From Betaproteobacteria bacterium (GTDB taxonomy: Bacteria > Pseudomonadota > Gammaproteobacteria > Burkholderiales > SG8-39): a stretch of DNA of 60,887 nucleotides. The stretch's first letter is position 1; every line of letters starts with the position of its first letter. The stretch lies in the NCBI GenBank assembly GCA_016234705.1, contig JACRAS010000141.1, positions 1 to 60,887 of the forward strand, written 5' to 3'. This document shows, one piece after another, positions 44,004-52,821 of this stretch. Under the pieces are notes generated by a model. That model had not been told where the DNA came from. It did no database searches and saw only the letters and a program-made list of their open reading frames with translations. The translations under genes were made by a program, and so were the position numbers.

Positions 44004-44876
44004 TCAGTACCCCGACCGCGCCAGCTTGCTTTGTTCGGCAAGCGCTTTGAATATTTCCGCATACTCGTAGAGGCGCGTCACCGCATGGACGCGCTGCGCC
44101 GGCGTGAGGCCGCGATCCAGTTCCAGCAGCATCTGGATATACAGCTGCCGATGCAGCTCCGACAGGCGCCGGTACTCGGGTGATGCGCCCTCCTCCCAGT
44201 CGGTCAGCCAGTGTTTCAGCCTGGGTTCGAGTTCCGCGGGACTGCGATATGCTTTCAGCAGGGCAACGAATTCGCCCTGCCGCCGCTGCCGATTCTGCAG
44301 GCGCAACGCGTACAACAGCGGCAGCTTGGCGCTCGAGGTCGCAAGCTGCGCCTCCTGCTCATCGGTGAGATCGCCGAACCATTCGCGCATCAGCTCGAGG
44401 TTGCGCTTGTCGCGCCGCTCGCGCTGCTCCGCCTCGCCGCCCTTGAGGTGTTTCCTGGCGTACTCGGCGTCGGACTCGGCGAACTTCTGCTCCAGCCGAT
44501 CGAACTGGGCCGGCCTCAGCGTGGCCAGCACCGCCGCCAGTTCCGGCGCGGCATGCGCCACCATGTGGCGATAGCGCGCCTTAACGTTGTCCCAGGCCCA
44601 AACGAGTTCGCGCGCCGTGAGGCCGTCGGTGAGCCTGTCGCCGGCGCTCGTCATCAGCGCGCTGTAGCGCGGCAATTCCTCGCTGCGGTGCCAGGCGTGG
44701 AAACGCGCCAGGCGCGCCTTGAAACCCTCGTCCTGCGGGCCCTCGAGCGCGAAATAATCGTCCGCCATCCAGCGCACGAGGGTATCGGCATTGTTGTAGG
44801 CGAGGCGCGCCCCGCTGCAGCCGGCGAGCGAGGCCAGGACAAACAGCAGGAGCACAAATTTCAGCAGAAATCGCAT
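44004..44876 (-). CDS. DUF6279-family lipoprotein
   Basis: A 290-residue lipoprotein with lipobox LAGC (Cys20). The start LAYNNADTLVRWMADDYFAL is typical of DUF6279 proteins. The remainder is predicted helical with repeated charged heptads (AESDAEYARKHLKGGEAEQR). No catalytic motif is seen. It is the first of a run of leftward genes of unknown function. Confidence 0.75.
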   Translation of the reverse strand: MRFLLKFVLLLFVLASLAGCSGARLAYNNADTLVRWMADDYFALEGPQDEGFKARLARFHAWHRSEELPRYSALMTSAGDRLTDGLTARELVWAWDNVKARYRHMVAHAAPELAAVLATLRPAQFDRLEQKFAESDAEYARKHLKGGEAEQRERRDKRNLELMREWFGDLTDEQEAQLATSSAKLPLLYALRLQNRQRRQGEFVALLKAYRSPAELEPRLKHWLTDWEEGASPEYRRLSELHRQLYIQMLLELDRGLTPAQRVHAVTRLYEYAEIFKALAEQSKLARSGY

Positions 44877-44959
44877 CGGCCGAGCTTACCGGCAATTTTC
44901 CATGCCGATCTGCCCGGATCGCGTCGGCGGGCCGACGACGGTTCCTTCGGCCCATTTGC

Positions 44960-45268
44960 TCATTGAATCAGGTACGGCTCGGTGTAGAACGACTCGACCT
45001 CGCCGCCGAGCATGACGACGCTGCCCGAGCGGCGGTTGTTGCCGGTGTCGCTGAATTCGAAGCCGTAGGTGCGGCGCAGCGCCATGCGCCCGTCGGCGTC
45101 GCGCGCGAAGCCGAGCGACACGCATTCCACCGTCTCGTCGAGAAACATCAGGCCGTCGCGCTCGCACGCGCGCTTGCCCAATGCCAGCGCGCGCTCGCGC
45201 GCGCGCATGCTGTCGAACCACAGCCAGACGAGCGCCGCAAGGATAAGCAAGGTGGAGAGTTCCAGCAT
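44960..45268 (-). CDS. DUF3301-family small membrane protein
   Basis: A 102-residue protein with one N-terminal membrane helix (LSTLLILAALVWLWFDSMRA) and a small soluble domain with paired cysteines (KRACERDGLMFLDETVEC). The sequence SLGFARDADGRMALRRTY is typical of DUF3301, a family common in beta- and gammaproteobacteria and without known function. Confidence 0.78.
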   Translation of the reverse strand: MLELSTLLILAALVWLWFDSMRARERALALGKRACERDGLMFLDETVECVSLGFARDADGRMALRRTYGFEFSDTGNNRRSGSVVMLGGEVESFYTEPYLIQ

Positions 45269-45352
45269 GAGCCCATTTTACATGGGGTCCGCGACGTCCG
45301 TGCTCAACCCCTGCGCGGGCGCTTGCGTGGCAACCATGATCTGCACCCGGGC

Positions 45353-46390
45353 TCAGGCCGCGGGACTGGGATAGCGCCGGTGGATGGCGTCGATGCCGGC
45401 CAGCGTCTCGGCGTCGAGCTCGACCTTGACGCTGTCGATGTTCTGCTTCAACTGCGCCAGATCGGTCGCGCCGACGATGGTCGAGGCGACGAACCAGCGC
45501 GTGCGCACGAAGGCGAGCGCCATCTCGGTGACGCTGAGGCCGCGGCTTTGCGCAAGCTTGCAGTATTCGTCGGACGCTTGCGCCACCCGCTCGCGCTTGT
45601 AGCGCTCGCCGAAGTCGGCGTACACGGCCAAGCGCGCGCGCGGCGGCTTTGCGCCTCCCGCATATTTGCCGCTGAGCATACCCATGGCGAGCGGGCTGTA
45701 GGCGAGCAGCGGCACTTTGTCGCGGAAGCTTGCCTCGGCCAGATCAGCGTCGAACATGCGGTTCACCAGGCTGTAGGCGTTCTGGATCGTCATGGGCGGC
45801 GGCAACCCGTGCTCGTGCGCCAGGCGCACGAATTCGCATACGCCCCAGGTGGTTTCATTGGACAGACCATAATGGCGGATTTTGCCTGCCTTGATCAGAC
45901 CCGCCATGGTCTCGATTTGCTCGAGGATGGGAACGGCCGACGCCTCCTTGGCCGGATCGAACCGGGTCTCGCCGAACATCGGCACGTTGCGCCCGGGCCA
46001 GTGGATCTGATACAGGTCCAGATAATCGGTGCGCAGCCGCGCGAGGCTGTCGTTCGCCGCCTCGGTGATGTTCTCGCGCGTGAGCTCGGTGCGCCCGCCG
46101 CGTACCCAATCGCGCCGCCCCGGACCGGCCACCTTGCTCGCGATCACCAGCCGGTCGCGCTTCTGCTGCGCCAGCCAGGGGCCGAGAAAGGTCTCGGTGC
46201 GCGCGTAACTGCGCGCGCTCGGCGGTACCGGGTACATCTCCGCGGTGTCGATGAAGTTGATGCCGTGATCGAGCGCGAAATCCAGTTGCAGTTGCGCGTC
46301 GCGCTCGCTGTTCTGCTCGCCCCAGGTCATGGTCCCCAGGCAGATTTCCGACACCTTCAGTTCACTCTCGCCGATCTGGTTCTGCTTCAT
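45353..46390 (-). CDS. Aldo/keto reductase (Tas-like)
   Basis: A 345-residue NADP-dependent aldo/keto reductase. The catalytic tetrad is recognisable as aspartate and tyrosine in FIDTAEMYP (about 46-54), lysine in LVIASKVAG, and histidine in LYQIHWPGR. It is longer than simple AKRs and matches the Tas/YajO group. It is the last gene before an SDR gene on the same strand, with 25 bases between them; the substrate is unknown. Confidence 0.88.
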   Translation of the reverse strand: MKQNQIGESELKVSEICLGTMTWGEQNSERDAQLQLDFALDHGINFIDTAEMYPVPPSARSYARTETFLGPWLAQQKRDRLVIASKVAGPGRRDWVRGGRTELTRENITEAANDSLARLRTDYLDLYQIHWPGRNVPMFGETRFDPAKEASAVPILEQIETMAGLIKAGKIRHYGLSNETTWGVCEFVRLAHEHGLPPPMTIQNAYSLVNRMFDADLAEASFRDKVPLLAYSPLAMGMLSGKYAGGAKPPRARLAVYADFGERYKRERVAQASDEYCKLAQSRGLSVTEMALAFVRTRWFVASTIVGATDLAQLKQNIDSVKVELDAETLAGIDAIHRRYPSPAA

Positions 46391-46415
46391 GCCGGCCTCC
46401 TGGAAACATAGAATC

Positions 46416-47198
46416 TCACAGTTTGCGCGGGATCAGGCCCATGTGCATGCCGCTATCGACCATGATGGTGTCTCCGGTAATGAGATCCGCGCCCTCGATC
46501 AGCCAGACGATGACGGCAGCGACTTCCTCGGGCTTGCCCGGGCGGCCGAGCGGCGTGCCCTGCCGGTAGCGCGCTTCTATCGCGGCATACCGCAGGCCGT
46601 AGCCTTCGCGCAACCACTTGGTGTCGACCATGCCCGGACACACTGCATTGACGCGGATTTCCGGGCCAAGCACGCGCGCGAGCGACATGGTCATGGTGTT
46701 GAGCGCCCCTTTGGACGCGGCGTAAGCGATGCTCGATCCCATGCCGTTCTTGCCCGCCAGCGAGGACACGTTGACCACGGCGTCGCGCCCGCTTTTTTTC
46801 ATCGCCGGCGCGCAGGCGCGCACCATCTGGTAAGTGCCGACGACATTGACCGAATAGATGCGCTGAAAATCCTCGGCCGAGAGCGCGTCCAAGTCGGCGT
46901 GATCGGCGAACTTGGTGGCGCCGGCATTGTTGACCAGGGCGTCGATGCGGCCCCACTGGTCGAGCGCCGCTTGCGCCAGGCGCCGGCAATCGGCGTCCTG
47001 GGCGACGTCCGCCCGCACCAGCAACGCCTCGCCGCCCACGGCCTCGCACGCTTTCTGCGTTGCGCGCGCCGCGTCCTCGCTTTTGCTGTAGTTGACCACC
47101 ACCCGCGCGCCCTTGCCGGCGAGCAGAATGGCGCTGGCGGCGCCGATGCCGCTGGCCGAGCCGGTGACGATGCAGACTGCATTTTTCAGTTGGATGAT
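46416..47198 (-). CDS. Short-chain dehydrogenase/reductase without an ordinary start codon
   Basis: A 260-residue SDR. The NAD-binding TGSASGIGAAS motif, NNAG, and catalytic serine with YAASKGAL (tyrosine and lysine) are present. The N-terminal strand and glycine motif are encoded upstream of the first in-frame GTG, which lies inside the nucleotide-binding domain. No ATG, GTG or TTG precedes them: an in-frame TAA at 47199-47201 is followed at once by ATC ATC CAA CTG. GGGAG sits 4 and 7 bases before the two ATC codons, so an ATC start, or a recently lost ATG, is likely. Confidence 0.78.
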   Translation of the reverse strand: MIQLKNAVCIVTGSASGIGAASAILLAGKGARVVVNYSKSEDAARATQKACEAVGGEALLVRADVAQDADCRRLAQAALDQWGRIDALVNNAGATKFADHADLDALSAEDFQRIYSVNVVGTYQMVRACAPAMKKSGRDAVVNVSSLAGKNGMGSSIAYAASKGALNTMTMSLARVLGPEIRVNAVCPGMVDTKWLREGYGLRYAAIEARYRQGTPLGRPGKPEEVAAVIVWLIEGADLITGDTIMVDSGMHMGLIPRKL

Positions 47199-47403
47199 TT
47201 AGCTCCCGAAATTTGCATATCTCTGGATATTCACGAAAGGATTTAAACGCAGAGGGCGCAGGCGACGCGGCGCGGCCACGGCTTCGGGCAGCGTCAGAGC
47301 TTGCCCAAACTCTCCGGCCAGTGCTTGCAGTGCCGATCCTGTACGCTGCTTCTCCCGTGCTCCTGCCGCGCGCGCGACGCGCTGCGGTTTTCTCCGGGCG
47401 GCC

Positions 47404-47850
47404 TCAGCCGTACTGCCGCGTCACCCATTCCGCCACGCAAGCCGGCTTGCCCGAGCCCTCGCGCTCCACGGTCACGCCCCAGGTGAGTTGCGTCCCGCCC
47501 TTGATGGTTTCGAATTTGGCGAGCACGAAGCGCCCGCGGATGCGCGAGCCGGCCGGAACCACGTCGGTGAAGCGCACCCGATTCAGCCCGTAGTTGACCC
47601 CCATTTTTATCCGGCTCACGTCGATCGTGCTCTCCAGGAGGTGCGACAGCAGCGACAACGTGAGAAAGCCCGGCGCGATGGTGCCGCCGTAGGGGGATTC
47701 GCGCCGGGCCCGCTCCGGATCGGTATGGATCCACTGCGAAGCGACGATGGCACCGGCGAATCGGTCGATGCGCTCCTGGCCGATCTCGAACCAAGGCGAA
47801 ACGCCGACTTCCTGGCCGACGTGCCGATGCAGTTGGCTAATGTCGTTCAT
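47404..47850 (-). CDS. MaoC-like (R)-hydratase
   Basis: A 148-residue hotdog-fold protein of the MaoC/(R)-specific enoyl-CoA hydratase group. The hydratase motif appears as SQWIHTDPERARRESPYGG (about 38-56) with the catalytic Asp/His pair, then IAPGFLTLSLL. It may hydrate enoyl-CoA thioesters. It is transcribed leftward, like the HMG-CoA lyase remnant and CaiB gene upstream of it. Confidence 0.85.
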   Translation of the reverse strand: MNDISQLHRHVGQEVGVSPWFEIGQERIDRFAGAIVASQWIHTDPERARRESPYGGTIAPGFLTLSLLSHLLESTIDVSRIKMGVNYGLNRVRFTDVVPAGSRIRGRFVLAKFETIKGGTQLTWGVTVEREGSGKPACVAEWVTRQYG

Positions 47851-47895
47851 AGGGGGCTATTCTGTCACGAATCGCCCGGCGCCACGTCCTTGCGA

Positions 47896-48102
47896 TTACG
47901 CCGCGGGCCAAACCGCAGCAGAATGCAAGCAATTACCCAGCGCAAACCGATAGGACACGAACTCGATCGCCTTGACGCCGGTGTCGGACGACGCATCGAC
48001 GAAGGCAATGTTGTCGGCGGTGCTGATCGGCTGCTTTTCGAACTGGAAGCCCTTGCGCGGGCCCACTTCGCGGATCTGGCCGAATTTCGGCAGATCGCTC
48101 AT
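47896..48102 (-). pseudogene. Truncated HMG-CoA lyase-like gene
   Basis: The frame from 48102 encodes the first 50 or so residues of an HMG-CoA lyase family aldolase: REVGPRKGFQFEKQPISTAD and KAIEFVSY. It then runs into unrelated residues (RFALGNCLHSAAV) and a stop at residue 69. The family needs about 300 residues, so the active site is lost. It lies 10 bases after the CaiB gene, the arrangement seen for intact CaiB-HMG-CoA-lyase pairs. It is the second such remnant in this window. Confidence 0.8.
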
Positions 48103-48112
48103 TGGAATTTCC

Positions 48113-49324
48113 TCAAGTCTTACTTCCCGCCGCCACTCCAATCTGCAGCAGCGCGTCGATATCGGCGTCGGGCAGGCCCGCTTCCGTCAGCACCTCGCGC
48201 GTGTGCTCGCCCAGCTTGGGCGGCGGCCGGCGCATGCTGAAATCATAATCGCTGCTCTGGAAAGGCAGCTTCGGCAGGCGCCCGACGCGGTTCTCGGCCA
48301 TGGGCACGTCCATCAGTTGCCCGGTTTTGATCAGATGCGGATCATCGAGCAGTTGGTCGGGGCGCCGCACCGGCGCATAGGGGACGCTCGCCTTCTCGAG
48401 CCTTGCCTGCAGCGCTTCGCTGTGGAAGGCGGCGGTCATTTCCCTTATCAGCGGCAGCATCCATTCCTGCGCGGCCACGCGCTTCTCATTGCTGTCCAGG
48501 CGCGGGTCCGTGGCCCATTCGCCGCGCTCGAACACCCGGCAGAAGCGCTCCCAGTGCGCGTTCGAAGTGATACCGATGAATACCTGCTCGCCCTCGGCCG
48601 TGGGGAACAGGTGAAACACACCCCAGCCCATGCGCACCGATTGGCCGATTTCGGCCATGGGAAAAGAAGGCTGCCCGGTCGCCACCGCGCGCGCCATCCA
48701 CTGGCCGACCCAAAACACGCTGGTCTCGAACAAGCCGGAGGTGATCTTCTGCCCGCGCCCGGTAGCGTTTCGGATGTGCAGCGCGGCGAGGATGCCGATG
48801 ACGCCGTAGGTAGCCGCTCCCATGTCGATGATCGATGCGCCCGCCCGAAGCGGGCGACCGCTCGGGCCGGTCATGAAGGCAAGGCCCCCCATCATCTGGG
48901 CGAGTTCGTCAAGCGATGGCCGGTGTTCGTACGGTCCGGGCAGGAAGCCCTTCACCGACAGATACAGCAGCCGCGGATTGACGGCCGCCAATTGTTCGTA
49001 GCCCAGGCCCAGGCGTTCGATAGCGCCTGGCGAGTAATTGTCCAGGCAGATGTCCGCGGACTTCACCAGCGCGAGGAAAGCCGCCTTGCCTTCGGCCGCC
49101 TTCAAATCGATGGCCAGGCTGCGCTTGTTGCGGTTGAAGAAGTAGAAACCTGACGCGCCTCCGGGCATCTGGCGAATCTGGTCGCCGCCGTCCGGCCGTT
49201 CCACCTTGACGACGTCGGCGCCGAGATCGGCCAGAATCAACGACGCCGTCGGCCCGGCCACGATGTGACCCAGCTCGAGTACCTTGAGGCCCTGCAACGG
49301 TAGCGCGTTCTTTTCAGACGACAT
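48113..49324 (-). CDS. CaiB/BaiF-type CoA transferase
   Basis: A 403-residue class III CoA transferase. The N-terminal KVLELGHIVAGPTASLILAD, then GADVVKVERPDGGDQIR, and the segment with the catalytic aspartate (ASIIDMGAATYGVIGIL, about 156-172) are intact. It is only distantly related to the CaiB protein at 30.7-31.9 kb and so is not a local duplicate. A truncated HMG-CoA lyase gene follows it. Confidence 0.88.
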   Translation of the reverse strand: MSSEKNALPLQGLKVLELGHIVAGPTASLILADLGADVVKVERPDGGDQIRQMPGGASGFYFFNRNKRSLAIDLKAAEGKAAFLALVKSADICLDNYSPGAIERLGLGYEQLAAVNPRLLYLSVKGFLPGPYEHRPSLDELAQMMGGLAFMTGPSGRPLRAGASIIDMGAATYGVIGILAALHIRNATGRGQKITSGLFETSVFWVGQWMARAVATGQPSFPMAEIGQSVRMGWGVFHLFPTAEGEQVFIGITSNAHWERFCRVFERGEWATDPRLDSNEKRVAAQEWMLPLIREMTAAFHSEALQARLEKASVPYAPVRRPDQLLDDPHLIKTGQLMDVPMAENRVGRLPKLPFQSSDYDFSMRRPPPKLGEHTREVLTEAGLPDADIDALLQIGVAAGSKT

Positions 49325-49467
49325 GCGGCTAAACCTCCAACTGCGATGTGTGCGAGTATATCAAGATCGGACGGAGCATGAGGCAGCAGATTTGCCCCCC
49401 CCGGAGCGACGCGCGCAGATTAGTAAATAGTAAAGCCCCCGGCCGACTTGGCGCGTGATATCATCGC

Positions 49468-50886
49468 GTGACCATGACACTGCGGCCGCGCACGCTCCTC
49501 GACAAGCTGTGGGACACCCATGTCGTCGAGGATCTCGGCGACGGGCGGGCGCTGCTTCACATCGACTGTCACCTTCTGAACGAGGGCACGAGCCCGCAGG
49601 CCTTCTCCGGCCTCGAGCTCGCCGGCCGCAAGCTGCGCAACCCCGAGCTCACTTTCGCCACCACCGACCATATCGTTTCGACCGATGCGGGCCGCGGCGA
49701 CGATACGGTACCCGGTGGGCGCGAGTGGATCGAGGCGCTGCGCCGCAATGCAAAAAGGCATGGCATCACGCATTACGACATCAACGATCCGCACCAGGGC
49801 ATCGTGCATGTGATCGCGCCGGAGCTGGGCATGGCGCTGCCCGGCATGAGCTTCGTGTGCGGCGACAGCCATAGCTGCACCATCGGCGCGCTGGGCGCGC
49901 TCGCCTGGGGGATCGGCACCTCCGAGGTCGAGCATGTGCTGGCGACGCAGGCGCTGATCCTGCGCCGGCCCGGCACCATGCGGGTGACGGTGAACGGCCG
50001 CCTCGGCGCCGGCGTCGGGGCCAAGGACCTCGTGCTCCATCTCATCGGCACGATCGGCACTGCGGGCGCCACCAACTTCGCCCTCGAATACGCGGGTGCC
50101 GCGATCGCCGCCCTCGAGATGGAAGGGCGCATGACGCTCTGCAACATGGGCGTTGAAGCCGGGGCGCGCGTCGCGATGGTCGCGCCCGACGACACCACCT
50201 TCTCCTATGTCGAGGGACGCCCGCTCGCGCCCAAAGGCCGGGAGTTCGCGGCCGCGGTCGCCACCTGGAGGACGCTGCCCTCGGAACCCGAAGCGCGCTT
50301 CGACCGCGAGCTGAGCCTCGACGCCGGTGCGATCGGGCCGCAGATCACCTGGGGGACGAGCCCGCAGGACGTGATCGGCATCGACCAGCGCGTGCCCGAT
50401 CCGGCGGCGGCGGGCGACGATAACCGCCGGCGCGCCATGATCCAGGCGCTCGATTATATGGGTCTTGGACCCGGCATGGCGCTCGAGGGCCTGCCGATCG
50501 ACAAGGTGTTCATCGGCTCGTGCACCAACAGCCGGCTCTCGGATCTCCAGGCCGCGGCGGCCGTGGTGCGGGGCCGCAAGGTGGCGCCCGGCGTGCGCGC
50601 CCTGGTCGTGCCGGGCTCCGGCCCGGTCAAGCGTGAGGCCGAGGCGCTCGGCCTCGACCGGGTGTTCCGCCAGGCAGGCTTCGAGTGGCGCGAGCCCGGC
50701 TGCTCCATGTGCGCCGGCGTCAACGCCGATCGCGTGGGCCCGCGCGAACGCTGCGTCGCCACCTCCAACCGCAACTTCGAGGGGCGGCAGGGGCCGCTTG
50801 CCCGCACCCATCTCGCGAGCCCGGCGATGGCCGCGGCGGCGGCGCTCGCCGGCCGCATCACCGACGTGCGCAAGTTTCTGGACTGA
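49468..50886 (+). CDS. LeuC-like dehydratase large subunit (first set)
   Basis: A 472-residue aconitase-superfamily large subunit of the bacterial LeuC type. Fe-S ligands are in [13 protein letters not shown] (about 350-362) and [11 protein letters not shown] (about 410-420); other family blocks are [20 protein letters not shown] and [11 protein letters not shown]. The N-terminal segment reads [15 protein letters not shown] where biosynthetic LeuC usually has IDRHLxHE, a change that may affect substrate choice. The start is GTG at 49468, or ATG two codons on. It is followed 4 bases later by a LeuD-like gene. No LeuA homolog is nearby. Confidence 0.85.
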   Translation: MTMTLRPRTLLDKLWDTHVVEDLGDGRALLHIDCHLLNEGTSPQAFSGLELAGRKLRNPELTFATTDHIVSTDAGRGDDTVPGGREWIEALRRNAKRHGITHYDINDPHQGIVHVIAPELGMALPGMSFVCGDSHSCTIGALGALAWGIGTSEVEHVLATQALILRRPGTMRVTVNGRLGAGVGAKDLVLHLIGTIGTAGATNFALEYAGAAIAALEMEGRMTLCNMGVEAGARVAMVAPDDTTFSYVEGRPLAPKGREFAAAVATWRTLPSEPEARFDRELSLDAGAIGPQITWGTSPQDVIGIDQRVPDPAAAGDDNRRRAMIQALDYMGLGPGMALEGLPIDKVFIGSCTNSRLSDLQAAAAVVRGRKVAPGVRALVVPGSGPVKREAEALGLDRVFRQAGFEWREPGCSMCAGVNADRVGPRERCVATSNRNFEGRQGPLARTHLASPAMAAAAALAGRITDVRKFLD

Positions 50887-50890
50887 TGCC

Positions 50891-51517
50891 ATGAAGAAAT
50901 TCGTCCGCGTGACCGGCATTGCGGCGGCGCTGCCGCGGATCAACGTCGACACCGACGCGATCATGCCGAAGAAGTGGTGCGTGACGGCCTCGCGCGAAGG
51001 CCTGGGCCGCGGCCTCTTCGCCGAGTGGCGCTACGCCGCCGACGAAACGACGGAGAACCCCGATTTCGTCCTCAACCACCCCGCATGCCGGGGGGTCAGG
51101 ATACTGGTTGCCGGCGCCAATTTCGGTTGCGGCTCGAGCCGCGAGCACGCGGTCTGGGCGCATCTTGACTTCGGTATCCGCGCCATCGTGGCCCCCAGCT
51201 TCGCGTCGATCTTCTACGGCAACTGCTTCAACAACGGGCTCCTGCCAGTGCGCCTGCCGGAGCCGGTCGTTCTCGACATCCTGCGGCAGCTCGAGGCCCG
51301 GCCGGGTGCGGCGATGAGCGTGGACCTCGAGGCGTGCACCGTGACCGGCCCGGACGGCGCGGTCCATCCTTTCACCGTCGAACCTGCGGCGCGCCTGGCC
51401 TTGCTCGAAGGCCTCGACGAGATCGGCGCCACGCTGAAGCGCGAGGCTGCCATCGCCGCCTTCCAGGCCGCCGACCGGGCGCGGCGCCCGTGGCTCTGGT
51501 CTCGTTCCGCCGCCTGA
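50891..51517 (+). CDS. LeuD-like dehydratase small subunit (first set)
   Basis: A 208-residue small subunit. The swivelling-domain motifs NVDTDAIMPKKW (about 18-29) and GANFGCGSSREHAVWAH (about 75-91) are complete, as are APSFASIFYGNCFNNGLLPV and the downstream strands. It pairs with the LeuC-like subunit encoded 4 bases upstream. Together they would move a hydroxyl between adjacent carbons of an alkylmalate-like acid, housekeeping isopropylmalate or a related compound. Confidence 0.87.
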   Translation: MKKFVRVTGIAAALPRINVDTDAIMPKKWCVTASREGLGRGLFAEWRYAADETTENPDFVLNHPACRGVRILVAGANFGCGSSREHAVWAHLDFGIRAIVAPSFASIFYGNCFNNGLLPVRLPEPVVLDILRQLEARPGAAMSVDLEACTVTGPDGAVHPFTVEPAARLALLEGLDEIGATLKREAAIAAFQAADRARRPWLWSRSAA

Positions 51518-51572
51518 ATCGGTCTATCATCATCCAAACCGCCGTCATTCGAGCCACCGAGGAGGAAATCGC

Positions 51573-52550
51573 ATGATCAGCACACTCAAGGCGCGCATTG
51601 GCGCGCTCGCGTTCGCCGGCACGATCGGCCTCGCCGCGCCCGCGGCGGCCGAGGAAATCTCGGTCAGCCATTGGGGCGTCACGATGTACGGCGCGCCCTA
51701 CGCCGTGGCCATGGAGAAGGGCTTCTTCCGCCAAGCCGGCGTTGACATCACCGGCATCCTCACCTCCAAGGGCGGCGGCACCACGGTGCGCAACGTGCTC
51801 GCCGGCGGCCTGCCCTATGGCGAGGTTGCCCTGGCGGCCGTCATTATCGCCATCCGCGAGGGGATCGACATCAAGATCGTGAACTCCGGCGTGAATACCG
51901 TGGCCGATATACTGTGGGTCACGATGCCCAACTCGAACGTCAAGTCGATCAAAGACCTGGTCGGCAAGAAAATGGCGATCACGAGCCCGAAAGGGGTCGC
52001 GGATATGCTCTCGATCATGGTGCTCGAGGCCTCGGGCATTCCGCTCGACCAGGTGGAGCGGCCGGCGCTGGGCTCGATCGGCGCCGGTCTCACGGCGCTC
52101 GAAAGCGGCAGCGTGCAGGCGGCCGGCATCATCGATCCCATCTGGAGCGCGCGCAAGGACCGCTACCGCGCCCTGTTCCATGTCAAAGACGTGCTGCCAC
52201 CGATGAACCAGATGGTCGGCATCACCACGAGCGAGTTCGCGCGCGCGCAGCCGCAGAAACTGCGCGCGATCATCGCCGGCCGGCGCATGGGCGTCGATTA
52301 CCTCTACGCCAACCCGAAGGAGTCGGCGCAAATCATCGCCAAGGCGTACAACCTCAAGCCCGAGGTGATGGAAATTGCGGTCAACAACCTGGTGGCCTTT
52401 CGCTACTGGAGCCGCGGCGAGTTCGACGTGAAGGGCATGAACGAGATGGTGCGCGGCCTCAAGATCATCGGCGAGGTCAAGGGCGAGATCGACTGGGACA
52501 AGATCATCGACCGCTCGTTCCTGCCGGCCGACCTGCGCGGCGGCTCGTAA
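51573..52550 (+). CDS. SsuA/Thi5-like ABC substrate-binding protein, copy 1
   Basis: A 325-residue periplasmic binding protein of the NMT1/SsuA group. The signal peptide covers residues 1-26 (ending AAPAAAEE). The family core includes HWGVTMYGAPYAVAMEKGFF and TVRNVLAGGLPYGEVALA. By eye it differs from the protein at 55953-56930 at about 36 of 325 positions. There is no intact ATPase or permease gene directly after it, only a chimeric scar, so it should depend on the transporter at 56.9-59.3 kb. The ligand is unknown. Confidence 0.88.
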   Translation: MISTLKARIGALAFAGTIGLAAPAAAEEISVSHWGVTMYGAPYAVAMEKGFFRQAGVDITGILTSKGGGTTVRNVLAGGLPYGEVALAAVIIAIREGIDIKIVNSGVNTVADILWVTMPNSNVKSIKDLVGKKMAITSPKGVADMLSIMVLEASGIPLDQVERPALGSIGAGLTALESGSVQAAGIIDPIWSARKDRYRALFHVKDVLPPMNQMVGITTSEFARAQPQKLRAIIAGRRMGVDYLYANPKESAQIIAKAYNLKPEVMEIAVNNLVAFRYWSRGEFDVKGMNEMVRGLKIIGEVKGEIDWDKIIDRSFLPADLRGGS

Positions 52551-52553
52551 GTC

Positions 52554-52655
52554 GCGCGCATGACCGGCACCCATGCGGCGCTCGCCGGCACGATCGGCCT
52601 CGCCGCGCCCGCGGCAGCCGAGCAAATCCCCGTCAGCCATTAGGGCGTCACGATG
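52554..52655 (+). other. Recombination scar: ATPase start fused to binding-protein signal region
   Basis: Bases 52554-52588 match the intergenic region and first codons of the ABC ATPase gene (compare about 56937-56980, ACCCATGCGGCGCTCGCCGG). From 52581 to 52655 the sequence instead matches the signal-peptide region of the binding-protein genes (compare about 51612-51685). The join falls at the shared GCGCTCGCCGG/GCGTTCGCCGG. An ATG at 52560 reads through both parts in frame for 27 codons (MTGTHAALAG then TIGLAAPAAAEQ) to TAG at 52641-52643, where the binding proteins have the tryptophan codon TGG. Confidence 0.8.
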
Positions 52656-52821
52656 GTTGAAGCGTACCAGCGGAAGCGAGCCAAGTACCTGCGGGACGCT
52701 GGATTTGTTGAGGAAGCAGCCTAGTACGCCGACACGTTAAATACAAGACATAGTTTCGTCCCAGCCACGATGTTCCGAAATTAGCCGGTCCCGATACTAG
52801 GAACGCAAGAAGGGGAAATGC

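Noticed and set aside
47896..47945. Possible third copy of the dispersed repeat (GGGTAATTGC shared)
   Set aside because: Only about 10 bases match, in the opposite orientation relative to the neighbouring gene, which is within chance.
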